Shown piece after piece: positions 17,810-26,312 of a stretch of 64,000 nucleotides of DNA (position 1 is the stretch's first letter; each line of letters starts with the position of its first letter). This stretch comes from Komarekiella delphini-convector SJRDD-AB1 (GTDB taxonomy: Bacteria; Cyanobacteriota; Cyanobacteriia; Cyanobacteriales; Nostocaceae), in assembly GCF_014831675.1 (NCBI RefSeq), contig NZ_VJXY01000004.1, forward strand, positions 186,001 to 250,000. Reading direction: 5' to 3'. The notes below the pieces were generated by a model. It was not told the origin of the DNA. It saw nothing but the letters and a program-made list of their open reading frames with translations, and searched no databases. Position numbers and translations under genes: made by a program.

Positions 17810-17988
17810 TTATACCAGTACTAAGACATATATTCGATACATCGGGTTAAATCTCTGCGATCACCTACTGGTTAAATATAGGCATTTGTGATTTTGCCTC
17901 CTCATCGCAGATTACACCGATAGATTTTGGATTTTAGAAAGCAGTTTATGTATCTAGGGTCAATAGACGTTTATCTGAGGGTATTGTT

Positions 17989-18225
17989 ATGTCCATAGGT
18001 CAAGACAAAATTGCAGAATCTGAAGACAAGTTAGTTCTTGAAGAGTCAAACATCGTGAGCGGTCCATACCAATGTATGTTGTGTGACTGTGGTGCATTTA
18101 AAGAGGGTTTTGACGTGCAAATTTGTATTTGTGGTCACACTTTCTATGATCACAGATCTTTTAAGAAATATGACGATTCACAGATATGTTCTTGTCGCTC
18201 CAGAGAAGTGGCTGTGAGGGCTTAA
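17989..18225 (+). CDS. Small cysteine-rich protein, probable metal-binding
   Basis: The product is 78 residues with GAGG 8 bases before the ATG. Cysteine pairs CMLCDC, CICGH and CSCRS with nearby histidines (GHTFYDH) resemble a zinc-ribbon-type fold. The N-terminal 25 residues are acidic and polar. No family is recognised with confidence. It stands alone between the repeat copy at 17751 and the small hydrophobic peptide gene at 18479. Confidence 0.6.
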   Translation: MSIGQDKIAESEDKLVLEESNIVSGPYQCMLCDCGAFKEGFDVQICICGHTFYDHRSFKKYDDSQICSCRSREVAVRA

Positions 18226-18478
18226 TGTGCCCTTATATCTTGCAAAGCTAATTCAATTCAATATGTCCGTTAAATCTGCTGGGAGAATAGCAGGGTGTAT
18301 TTGAAGGAATGGCTAGCAGCGTTCAGTACCCAAGTAGCATTCTCAAACCCAACACACCTCACCTCAATTTGGGTTAGCAAGATCAAAACTTCATACCTTC
18401 CTGCGGTGCAGAAATACCTTTACTTGGGTGGAGCAAAGAGCTTCGCTCAAATCAATAATTTACCAAGGAGATCACAAT

Positions 18479-18529
18479 ATGGTTTTGCTCGAAATTATCA
18501 TCACCATTATCACAGTTCTCATTCATTGA
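18479..18529 (+). CDS. Tiny hydrophobic peptide, 16 residues
   Basis: AAGGAG at 18465-18470 stands 8 bases before ATG 18479, an excellent ribosome binding site. The frame encodes MVLLEIIITIITVLIH and stops at 18529. The peptide could span a membrane once. It resembles tiny membrane toxins or regulatory leader peptides. A longer frame over the same bases (18295-18561) in another register has no such signal and is less likely. The stretch 18226-18464 shows no other gene. Confidence 0.45.
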   Translation: MVLLEIIITIITVLIH

Positions 18530-18662
18530 CTCTCTCTAAGTTGATAGCTCTAATAGCATAACCTTAGTGTCTTATATTCCTGCACTGAGGTTGGTGCAAA
18601 TCCTTTCGTTAAAATTCTCCACTGCTGATTGTTGAATTACCAACGCCACACACTATTAATCT

Positions 18663-19073
18663 ATGCAGATTCTCTCAGATTCTTCAAAGTATTCATATAG
18701 TTTGTCCTTCTCTTGGACAAATATATTGCTATCTGGTTTCTTTCTATGGACGCTGATTCTTGGTCTAACTACTTTGCAGATTCAGCATTCCTGTTCGCCT
18801 ATGGTGCATTGGTTCAATACACCGCTTCCAGAGTACTGCTCAAAGTTTGAACCCCGTGTAGTTGCTTCTAAACCTAGCAATCCAACCACACTTCCGAGCC
18901 GAGTTTCGCAACCTACGCCTGTGGTACCCTCTACTTCAAAAAATTCTGATGGAATTGCAAAAACTGCTGGAATCACTACTGGAGTTATTGCAGCCATTCT
19001 GGGGACACCGCTCATCGTTGCAGTCGGAGCCGGTGCTTTGGCCTGGTTCGTTGTCAAGAAAACCCTTGGTTAG
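18663..19073 (+). CDS. Small two-helix membrane protein, paralogue A
   Basis: The product is 136 residues. A membrane helix near residues 20-42 is followed by a segment with two cysteines (HSCSP and LPEYC) and a Pro/Ser/Thr-rich linker. A glycine-rich C-terminal membrane helix contains ILGTPLIVAVGAGALAW. The C-terminal block matches that of the next gene (LLGTPLLPAVGISAGIW), and both have a cysteine pair after the first helix, so they are paralogues. No known family is recognised. It lies in a row with paralogue B and an ABC exporter, suggesting a shared task such as export or self-protection. Confidence 0.6.
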   Translation: MQILSDSSKYSYSLSFSWTNILLSGFFLWTLILGLTTLQIQHSCSPMVHWFNTPLPEYCSKFEPRVVASKPSNPTTLPSRVSQPTPVVPSTSKNSDGIAKTAGITTGVIAAILGTPLIVAVGAGALAWFVVKKTLG

Positions 19074-19126
19074 ACAATTCTTGTCTGCGCCCATTAAATA
19101 CGATTGTTCACGTTAAAAGGAACATT

Positions 19127-19552
19127 ATGCAATCAAACCCAGATAATTCCAATATGTTTTCCGATTTGACCTCTCAGCCTGAAAATGCGCTCTCTGAGTC
19201 TTTTACTTCCAAAATTCAACAACCACATTCCCCTGATATTCCAAAGCTTGTTTTCTTTCCTTCGCTTTCTCGCATTTTTTCGGGTTCTCCCGGCAAGCTG
19301 ATTATAGCAGGACTTCTTTTAGTTGGCATTCTAGCAACATTCTTTATCTTCTCCCAAGGAAGCGATGTCTGCTTACTGAGCTACTGCTTAGACAATCCAA
19401 TCCCTGCTGCGTCACTAGGGGATGATTTTCTCGCATTTTCTGGCGGTACAGCAGCGTTAGTCCTACTTACAACACTGCTGGGAACTCCTTTGCTGCCTGC
19501 GGTGGGCATATCCGCAGGAATTTGGTTCCTCTTACACATATCCCTTCATTAA
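19127..19552 (+). CDS. Small two-helix membrane protein, paralogue B
   Basis: The product is 141 residues with AAAAGGA a few bases before the ATG. A polar N-terminus of about 55 residues precedes a membrane helix (LIIAGLLLVGILATFFIF). A cysteine pair (DVCLLSYC) and a glycine-rich final helix follow. It shares the cysteine pair and the terminal GTPL-AVG block with the gene at 18663-19073. Its stop overlaps the ATG of the ABC transporter gene by one base, so the two are co-translated and probably functionally linked. Confidence 0.6.
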   Translation: MQSNPDNSNMFSDLTSQPENALSESFTSKIQQPHSPDIPKLVFFPSLSRIFSGSPGKLIIAGLLLVGILATFFIFSQGSDVCLLSYCLDNPIPAASLGDDFLAFSGGTAALVLLTTLLGTPLLPAVGISAGIWFLLHISLH

Positions 19553-21054
19553 TGGAAGAAACAGCAATGGCTTTAATACGACTCAATAAAGTTTCTAAGA
19601 CCTTCTCTCAAGGTCTTTTTCAAGGATTTAGTGAAAAGCCTGTCTTGGAAAACATCGATCTAACCATTCACCCGGGTGAGTTCCTTGCATTGAAGGGAAA
19701 GAGCGGTGCAGGTAAAACAACTCTGTTGAAAATTATCTTAGGTTTATTGGAACCGACCAGTGGCGAGGTTCAATTGATGGGACTTTCTCCTCACCTTCCT
19801 GAATCTAAAACTCGTATCGGCGTAGTTTTCCAGGAAGCTAGCCTTCCTGAAAACATGACAGCTAAAGAACTGATTCAACTTGTACGCAGCTACTACCCAG
19901 ATCCTCTCTCAACAGAAGAAGTTATCCGTGCAGTTAATCTGACAGATGAGGAGCAGAATACTTGGGCTACACAATTACCGGGTGGGGGGAAACAGCGCCT
20001 GTACTTTGGTAAGGCGTTAGCAGGCAAGCCAGCACTTCTGATTCTTGATGAACCAACAAGAAATCTGGATGAAGATGCATATAAAGAATTCTGGCGGCAG
20101 GTTGCACGTTGCCGAGAACGAGGGGTTACAGTTCTCATGGTCACTCATTCTGAATCTGATCTCAATCGGTTGAACCAATTAGCAACTCGGATCGTCACGC
20201 TACACAAAATCACTGAGGCTCCTGCAAGTGGGCAATTAAGCCAACAGATTTTGCGCGATACTCCTGCTGCAACTCCTGTTCCTGCTGAATCGATTGAGAT
20301 GGAGCCGAGCCTTGTACCATCGCAGCTACAAAGATTCACAACTCTATTCAAGCAGCAACTGTGGGCAGAAGGCTTACAAATCCTACGTACACCTACTTTC
20401 TTGCTAGGAATTCTATTTTTCGCTGGATTTTCAGCATTTCTCCCAGGTCAAGGAGATTCTGCAAAACAGGCAATCCTAAGTTTTGGCGGGATCTTACTGC
20501 TAACAGTAGCGATTGATCGTTTAGGTAAGCGAGTTGCTGTCGAACGCAGAGACCGTTGGTCAAGGTTTTTACGATCAACACCTCTTCCCCCTGCAATATA
20601 TCTTGCAGTCAAGATTTGCACTACCTTGTTGGTGTGTGCAGTAAGTTTATTATTGATTCTTGTTTTAGGAGGTGGATTACATCAAGTTCAAGCAAGCATT
20701 GGAGAATGGATACTTCTGTTTTTGAGTCTACTGATTGGAGTTATTCCATTTGCTTTATTGGGGTTAGGATTGAGCTATTTGATTGATCCTAAAAGCTATG
20801 ATGCTGTTGCTGGTCTAGCCCTTCCAATTGGTCTTTCAACAAGTGGTGCTTTTCCTCTTTCTAAGTCTTCCTTCGTTCAGGATTTAGTTGCATTCTCGCC
20901 GTTCTTCCACTATCAACAATTGACACTTTGGGCGGCTGGTTTGGAAGGTTACGATCAGCATATCTGGTTACATATACTCTGGTTATTGTGGGCAAGCATT
21001 GTTTTTGGTTTAGCAACAGCCTGGGCATATCGGCGGGATCAAGCTGTTCAGTGA
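19552..21054 (+). CDS. ABC exporter with fused ATPase and membrane domains
   Basis: The protein is about 500 residues. ATG 19552 overlaps the previous stop; ATG 19567 after GGAAGAA is an alternative. The ATPase has Walker A KGKSGAGKTTL, an unusual signature LPGGGKQR in place of LSGGQ, Walker B LLILDEPTRNLD and the switch histidine VTHSES. The C-terminal 230 residues hold about six membrane helices of ABC-2 permease type. Having both domains in one chain is less common for this type, where ATPase and permease are usually separate. Two small membrane proteins lie upstream. The likely role is export of a small peptide or lipid, or resistance; the substrate is unknown. Confidence 0.75.
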   Translation: MEETAMALIRLNKVSKTFSQGLFQGFSEKPVLENIDLTIHPGEFLALKGKSGAGKTTLLKIILGLLEPTSGEVQLMGLSPHLPESKTRIGVVFQEASLPENMTAKELIQLVRSYYPDPLSTEEVIRAVNLTDEEQNTWATQLPGGGKQRLYFGKALAGKPALLILDEPTRNLDEDAYKEFWRQVARCRERGVTVLMVTHSESDLNRLNQLATRIVTLHKITEAPASGQLSQQILRDTPAATPVPAESIEMEPSLVPSQLQRFTTLFKQQLWAEGLQILRTPTFLLGILFFAGFSAFLPGQGDSAKQAILSFGGILLLTVAIDRLGKRVAVERRDRWSRFLRSTPLPPAIYLAVKICTTLLVCAVSLLLILVLGGGLHQVQASIGEWILLFLSLLIGVIPFALLGLGLSYLIDPKSYDAVAGLALPIGLSTSGAFPLSKSSFVQDLVAFSPFFHYQQLTLWAAGLEGYDQHIWLHILWLLWASIVFGLATAWAYRRDQAVQ

Positions 21055-21272
21055 GATTTGCAACCAAAAGCGCGAGCCGAGGTGTGGGAATCCGTAAAAG
21101 TTGAAGCGCTGGAAGCGATGAAGCAGTCCGAGGTTACTCTGGTACTGGGGCCTTTTACCTAATGTTAGTTGGAAAAACTAGTACAAGTCGGCGGAAATAA
21201 ACAGACCATATTGGTGGGAGAATAAATAATCAGGTTAAAACCAGTTTCGGGGGCGTATCAAAAACTCAGGGT

Positions 21273-22231
21273 GTGACTAGATTAACTCCTAAAATATTAA
21301 ATTTAAGCGATGGCGAGCGGGATCAACTCCAACAGTTGATCAACAGACACAACACGCCGCAACAGATAGCGCTACGAGCGAAAATAATTCTCATGGCATC
21401 TGAGGGTCAAAATCATCGTGAAATCGCCTGGAATTTAGATATGAATCGGCAGATGGCTCGTTTATCAAGAAGGGGAAGGGGAAAAGGTAAAAAGCGAGTA
21501 GGATTGTGGGCGACTTGTTCATCCCTTTCCCCTTTTTCCTTTAACCTTTTCCCCTCTTGTTTATACATTACTGCCATTGAGCGTGCTCAAAACGGAGAGC
21601 GCACAATATCGATTGATGAAATGACAGGTATTCAAGCTACTGAGCGTCTAGAAAAAGACTTACCAATGCGGCCGGGTAAAGTGGAAAGAAGGGAATTTGA
21701 ATATATTCGTCATGGTACGCAGACCTTGATAGCCAATATTGATGTTGCTACTGGTAAGATTGTTGAGCCAACTTGTGGAGATTTCAGGACAGAAGTTGAT
21801 TTTGCCCTTCATATTCGTCGGACGATTCAAGCTGACCCTAATGCCAAAAAATGGGATTTGATTATGGACTAGACTGTCTGAACACTCATAAGTCTGAATC
21901 TCTGGTTCGTTTGGTTGCAGAAAAAGAAGGTTTGGATATTGACTTGGGTATTAAAGGGAAAAGCGGCATACTCAAATCTATGAAATCCCGTGCTGCTTTT
22001 TTAAGTGACCCAACACATCAAATTGTTTTCCATTACACACCTAAACACTCTTCGTGGCTTAATCAAATTGAGATTTGGTTCAGTATTTTGGTTCGCAAGT
22101 TACTCACAAGAGCAAGTTTCGCCAGTCAGGATGATTTAAAAAATCGAATCCTCCAATTTATTGACTACTTTAATCAAAGAATGGCTAAACCTTTTAAGTG
22201 GACATACAAGGGTAAAGTCTTGGCGATTTAA
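21273..22231 (+). pseudogene. IS630-family transposase, internally deleted and frameshifted
   Basis: The N-terminal helix-turn-helix block (IALRAKIILMASEGQNHREIAW) and the C-terminal DDE core ([26 protein letters not shown]) are recognisable as IS630 type. Between MNRQMARL and ERAQNGERT the normal middle of the protein is missing. It is replaced by about 100 bases of an unrelated purine-rich repeat that happens to keep the frame open. A second lesion is a frameshift near 21865-21875, where the frame stops just before LNTHKS, the segment following the second catalytic Asp. The product cannot be functional. Confidence 0.8.
21463..21563. repeat. Purine-rich inverted repeat inserted in the transposase gene
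   Basis: AAGGGGAAAAGGTAAAAAG near 21475 is mirrored by CCTTTAACCTTTTCCCCTC near 21538. This G/A-rich inverted repeat is non-coding in character and replaces the deleted middle of the IS630 transposase. Confidence 0.5.
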
Positions 22232-22262
22232 TGGTCTGTTTATTTCCGCCTTGCTGTACTAG

Positions 22263-22651
22263 GGAAAACCCACCTGGACTTCTTAACTTTTGCAGAAATT
22301 GAAGCTTGGTTCCTGCGGCAAGGAGATTGAACACCTTGCCGCTTCTATCCTGCGTATGCTTTGAAATATAAATTGTACAAAAAGGACACAGCATACTTCA
22401 CACCTTATGTTGTTTTAAGAATAAAATGACCGCTCCTGAGAAGTACCGAATGCTTATTTTTCCTTTCGTGGCAATAGCACCCGCTACGTGATTGCACTCT
22501 AGGAGATATTACCCACAAAGACAAACAGGACAAGGAGATAACTACAGCATGAATTAGTAGATGTAGCCGCAGTTATCCATCATGCAAGTAGCCGCAGGAT
22601 TGGTGTTATGGCTGTTCTCCAACATCTAACACCCATATCCTAATAATCCCC
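22263..22651. other. Intergenic stretch with a possible gene remnant
   Basis: The first 65 bases read HLDFLTFAEIEAWFLRQGD and stop, like the end of a DUF4351-type protein, possibly the tail of a gene broken by the adjacent IS. The remainder has AAGGAG at 22533 before a two-codon frame and nothing else I can support. Confidence 0.25.
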
Positions 22652-23233
22652 TTACTCCAGGCGAAATCCTGCATCAACTTCTATTTCTGCCTTAGCAATT
22701 GGATCATCCTCATCATCATTAAAGAACCGATCATCATCTTCGGAATCTTCTCCCAAAACATTTGACCCTACTGGTTCTGCCGTAACAGGTAATGAATCAG
22801 GACTTGGCTCAGTGGCATTAAAAAAAGAAACCGAAGGAGGAACTAAATTAGCCCAAACGGGAGTAACTCCTACTCCGTTAGTTCCAATTGTTGGTTGTAA
22901 GCCAATTGCACCTTGCGAGAAAACTCCACTATGAGGATTAACAAGAACTATCTGGGGCAACCCCTCCATCCCAAACGTCCGTTTCATCTTAATTATCTGA
23001 ACTTCAAGTTGCGCGATCGCATCATGAAGGGCTGACTGCAATTCAACACCAGATACCCCCGCAGCAGATAGCGCAAATGGTAAGTAATACGCCCGCAGCG
23101 CCTCACATACTAACTCAGTTTGCCCTCGCTTCTTTGACTGGAGATAGCTAATTACTATACCGTCCTCTATATCTTTATTCCGCATGATACGCGCCAACTC
23201 AACCGAATCAGCTGGCTTACTAGCTCTTGCCAT
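22652..23233 (-). CDS. Plasmid protein of unknown family, candidate partner of the second ParM
   Basis: The product is 193 residues from ATG 23233, which follows AGAAGAG; an in-frame TTG at 23257 is less likely. The N-terminal half is helical (SVELARIMRNKDIEDGIVISYLQ, then GQTELVCEALRAYYLPFAL). The C-terminal half is low-complexity and ends in a very acidic stretch (EDSEDDDRFFNDDEDDP). A small DNA-binding N-terminus with a disordered acidic tail would suit a ParR-like adaptor that recruits an actin-like filament. Its upstream region shares ATTACCCCAAT motifs and a long element with the region upstream of the actin-like gene at 5174-6409. That adaptor role is my inference; no family was recognised. 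Confidence 0.5.
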   Translation of the reverse strand: MARASKPADSVELARIMRNKDIEDGIVISYLQSKKRGQTELVCEALRAYYLPFALSAAGVSGVELQSALHDAIAQLEVQIIKMKRTFGMEGLPQIVLVNPHSGVFSQGAIGLQPTIGTNGVGVTPVWANLVPPSVSFFNATEPSPDSLPVTAEPVGSNVLGEDSEDDDRFFNDDEDDPIAKAEIEVDAGFRLE

Positions 23234-23319
23234 AGCTTCTCTTCTATTAACGTGCAAATCAAGCTTCTCAGTAAGCTATTTGTCAATACTCTTACTTTAA
23301 CCATACGGTGGGAGAACTC

Positions 23320-23630
23320 ACCCCCGTATTTACTCCGAACTACCCCAATTGATACACTAATTACCCCAATTAAGTGAAATTGGGTTTGATTTTTGTCAAT
23401 CAAAATAAATAATTAACTGAAAAATAAACTCTAACAATCCCCATAATTGAGGTATTCTGAGGGCAAATTAACCCAATTATTTCAGCATTACGTCGAAGTT
23501 AATCAACTTAGGATAGAACCCCACAATCCGCTCTGTATCTGATTTACTACAGTTGCACTCCACAACAGACTATTGCTGTCGCCGTACAGTCCTGTAACTA
23601 AAACAAGGTATGTTTAGTAGGGTCATTTTA
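23320..23630 (-). promoter_or_regulatory. TACCCCAATT repeats and conserved element upstream of the 193-residue gene
   Basis: CCCCGTATT at 23332, CTACCCCAATT at 23340, TTACCCCAATT at 23361, an inverted copy AATTGGG at 23378, and TTAACCCAATT at 23468. AACAAGGTATGT followed by GGGTCA is at 23602-23624. These match the motifs at 6761-6960 in the same order and orientation relative to the downstream gene. They may be a shared centromere or operator. Confidence 0.5.
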
Positions 23631-23689
23631 TCACTAAGGTTATTATCAATAAACTAGATTAATTGACAGTCCTTTAATACCAATCGTCT

Positions 23690-23708
23690 TATTTTGTAGC
23701 ACAAAATA
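23690..23708. promoter_or_regulatory. 8-bp hairpin upstream of the mobilisation genes, possible oriT or operator
   Basis: TATTTTGT at 23690 and ACAAAATA ending at 23708 form a perfect inverted repeat with a 3-base loop. It lies about 440 bases upstream of the MobC-like gene. An oriT would be expected in this interval, but I cannot identify a nick site. Confidence 0.25.
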
Positions 23709-23815
23709 CTACTTTTGTCCTATATTTACTGTTTGATAAATAAATAGATTAAAAAATAATACATACAAATAGTTGTAATTACGTATAATTGAATCCACTG
23801 TTATGGATAGTACCT

Positions 23816-23886
23816 ACTACGCAATAGCGTTCGCGGAGCGTCTGGCAGAGAAGCGCCGACCTGTCGGTTCGCACGCTGGCGACATA
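23816..23886. repeat. Nostoc-type GC-rich dispersed repeat
   Basis: A GC-rich block (GCGTTCGCGGAGCGTCTGGC and onward) stands out from the AT-rich surroundings. It contains short palindromes and resembles dispersed repeats also seen at 51379-51437. No coding role. Confidence 0.5.
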
Positions 23887-24148
23887 GCCATATAATCCCT
23901 ACAATCACTACATCCCAGCAATTGCAGAATTAACAATAAGGTTTAGGGCTTCAGTATCAGTTACAAGATGAACCACAAGATATTAACCTCATGGTATTTA
24001 TATCACAATAGTTACAGTACTCTCACTGTCGGCATCTAAATGCAGTATAGTTTATACCAAAAATAGCAGCGATATTGTCCCCAATTGAAACCACACACTG
24101 TTGTCAGATTTCCGGTTATCCCCAAGTCCCTCAGTGCAGTCTCTAACT

Positions 24149-24535
24149 ATGCCACTCAGTCCCGCAGTGAAAGAAGGTATGGTAAGTAACTCCATAAAGC
24201 GAACCAAATCTATCAAGGTATACCTCTTTGAGCAAGAGAAAACTACCATTGAGGAAAAAGCGATCGCCACAGGGGTAACTGCATCTGAATATTTACGTTC
24301 CTGTGGGTTAAGGCGGGTACTAACGGCAAAACCATCTGCCGACTTGATAACTATCCGCGCTACTGCTGGAAACCTCAAAAGCGAACTGATGATGTTATCT
24401 CACTTAGCAAAGGAAACAAACAACCAGCAAATTTTGGATACTGTCAATAATGCGATCGCACTCGTAGATCAGACTATCGCAGCTGCATTTAACCTAGACG
24501 TTCCAGAAAAATCACCCTCAAGCCAAGATAAATAA
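24149..24535 (+). CDS. mobC: MobC-like relaxosome accessory protein
   Basis: The core TKSIKVYLFEQEKTTIEEKAIATGVTASEYLRSCGL matches the ribbon-helix-helix pattern of MobC/NikA-type proteins. A helical stretch (RATAGNLKSELMMLSHLAKE) typical of MobC follows. Such proteins bind oriT and help the relaxase nick. The start is uncertain: ATG 24149 is used, ATG 24179 and TTG 24101 are in frame. It lies 41 bases before the relaxase gene on the same strand, which strongly supports the role. Confidence 0.7.
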   Translation: MPLSPAVKEGMVSNSIKRTKSIKVYLFEQEKTTIEEKAIATGVTASEYLRSCGLRRVLTAKPSADLITIRATAGNLKSELMMLSHLAKETNNQQILDTVNNAIALVDQTIAAAFNLDVPEKSPSSQDK

Positions 24536-24576
24536 GGCATTACAGGTTCTATATACCCACTTTCAACTCCCTCAAT

Positions 24577-26067
24577 TTGATTCCCGTCATCTATAAAAAA
24601 CCGAATTTTCTCGACACGCTCAAGTATGTCTTGGGGAAAGATGATGCTGCGATGGTCGATACTAATATGATGGGAACAAACCCAGATGAATTTAACCAGC
24701 AGTTTCTCAACATCAAGTACACCAAAAAAGCAGTTAAGCGGCAGTGTGCCCACCTCATTATCTCAATAGCACACCGCCCCAACTATCATGAGCATTTATC
24801 AAACAGTCAGTACAGCTATGTAGCAAGGGAATATCTCAAAGATATGGGATACTTACCGAAGGAAGAATCATCTGTAGCAGCTACGAGTCAGTTCGTTGCA
24901 ATACGCCACCACGATCGCGACCACGAACACCTGCATATAATCGCCTCCCGAATTCGGTTAGATGGCAGTTTAGTTAATGATTCCTATGATTATTTCAACT
25001 CCCAAGTCTCAACTAGACGCATCGCGGCGGAACTAGGGTTAGAGGTGACACCGACAACGAATGAAGCCGTCGCCTTTAAGTTACAGCAAGAGTATGGCAT
25101 AACTGCACTCACCAGCCCCAACCGCTCGAAAAGTATTAGAGCAGTCAATAGTAAGCACAAAACCCCAACAAGTAAGGAAATTATTCGCCAAGCAATAGGA
25201 GAAGCCATCAAGGATAGTCCCACTGTCTCCACGTTCATCCAACGCTTGGAGGAAAACAACATTGGGGTATTGCCTAAAATGCGGGGGGAGGAACTACTAG
25301 GCTTTACCTACATCCATAATGATGTGAAAATCGCTGGTTATCAAATATACAAACCCTATAGTTGGAACAAACTGCTGTCTGAATACGGAATAACATACGA
25401 CCAAGAGAAAGATAAGGAAGTAATTCAACAAGCTAAAGCCAGAGCAATTAACCGCATAAATATTAATACTATAAGTAATAATGAGTACTTGTATGCTGAT
25501 AAACCTACTAGCAGCAGTAGAAGTGATGGTAATGGCGATACCGATAGTAATTCCAAAATACTTGAGAGTACAAAAGTACTAAATAGTAATTATCCAGATC
25601 AAATTTCGACAATACAACCAAAATTAGAAGATAAACCCACGTCGGAAGCAAATAAGGTTAAGAAAAAAGTACAGCCGTATCTGAAGGAGCAACATCCACA
25701 ACAGGATATTTCAGAAGAAAACCGTCTATCCGCTGAGCAATCTTCCCCTACTCCCCCTTTTCCTAACCTTCTCCCTTCTAACCTCAAACATCTGCCTTCT
25801 ACAATCACTGACTATATGCTTGTTACCAATAATTTCCGTATCAAGGGACGGGAATTGAGTACCAGCTTAGATGCCAATATTCTGACTGTTTACCGTCATG
25901 GGGATAATACTCCTGTGATGCAAACCTGCTATAGTCAGGGAAACTGGTACGAAGAGATACCAACTCGACTAACAACAAACGAAATCGAGCAGATTGAAAG
26001 CTTGCGTGTCTTTACCCAACAAGCGTTAATGAATAAATTGCGATCACAAAGAGGTATTGAGCAATAG
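24577..26067 (+). CDS. mobA: MobA-type relaxase (mobilisation nuclease)
   Basis: The protein of 496 residues starts at TTG 24577, since no ATG is available in the frame. The three-histidine metal site is clear: RHHDRDHEHLHII, with His116, His118 and His120 and the supporting Asp113 and Asp115. N-terminal tyrosines (Tyr6, Tyr17) are candidates for the nicking residue. These features fit the MobA/VirD2 family, which nicks oriT and pilots the strand during transfer. The C-terminal 200 residues are low-complexity and Ser/Asn-rich. No type IV secretion or coupling protein genes are in the window, so the plasmid may be mobilisable only with help. Confidence 0.85.
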   Translation: MIPVIYKKPNFLDTLKYVLGKDDAAMVDTNMMGTNPDEFNQQFLNIKYTKKAVKRQCAHLIISIAHRPNYHEHLSNSQYSYVAREYLKDMGYLPKEESSVAATSQFVAIRHHDRDHEHLHIIASRIRLDGSLVNDSYDYFNSQVSTRRIAAELGLEVTPTTNEAVAFKLQQEYGITALTSPNRSKSIRAVNSKHKTPTSKEIIRQAIGEAIKDSPTVSTFIQRLEENNIGVLPKMRGEELLGFTYIHNDVKIAGYQIYKPYSWNKLLSEYGITYDQEKDKEVIQQAKARAINRININTISNNEYLYADKPTSSSRSDGNGDTDSNSKILESTKVLNSNYPDQISTIQPKLEDKPTSEANKVKKKVQPYLKEQHPQQDISEENRLSAEQSSPTPPFPNLLPSNLKHLPSTITDYMLVTNNFRIKGRELSTSLDANILTVYRHGDNTPVMQTCYSQGNWYEEIPTRLTTNEIEQIESLRVFTQQALMNKLRSQRGIEQ

Positions 26068-26261
26068 TAAATCTGTTGGTAGAGAAAACTTAATCCACAG
26101 TGCCTCTCTGACTGTGGGTAAATACAAAGCCGTTGGGAATTACTATCGTCTTTACGAAGTATTCAAATTTGAACACTTCGTAGAAACGATGTCTTGCTCA
26201 GGTGCAAAAATCCTAATATCCTTTATCTCGCCGATAACTCCATAGGAAATAACTCCTTCTT

Positions 26262-26297
26262 GTTCTAGCTATATTAAATTATAAAAGTAACTAGAAC
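26262..26297 (+). promoter_or_regulatory. 36-bp inverted-repeat operator-like element, copy 1
   Basis: GTTCTAGCTA at the left end and TAACTAGAAC at the right end are inverted repeats separated by an AT-rich core. The same 36-base element lies at 28739-28774 in opposite orientation. This copy is 15 bases before the start of the gene at 26313, where an operator or promoter would be. Confidence 0.55.
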
Positions 26298-26312
26298 TAA
26301 AGGATGTAACCT

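Larger units (their letters stand above)
21178..22262 (+). mobile_element. Degenerate IS630-family insertion sequence
   Basis: The 32-base ends at 21178-21209 and 22231-22262 are inverted repeats with 28 of 32 matches, starting CTAGTACA. The transposase inside is broken. It lies downstream of the ABC exporter. Flanking scraps at 21055-21177 and 22263-22330 could be halves of one disrupted gene. Confidence 0.75.

Noticed and set aside
18295-18561. 88-residue frame
   Set aside because: Covers the 16-residue peptide in another frame, starts at a non-ATG codon without a ribosome site and has no family features.
19552-21054. C39-type peptidase exporter for the double-glycine peptides
   Set aside because: The ABC protein has no N-terminal peptidase domain and has its membrane part after the ATPase, so it is not a double-glycine exporter.
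26057-26245. 62-residue frame overlapping the relaxase end
   Set aside because: Starts at TTG inside the relaxase gene with no ribosome site; could be a remnant but nothing supports it.
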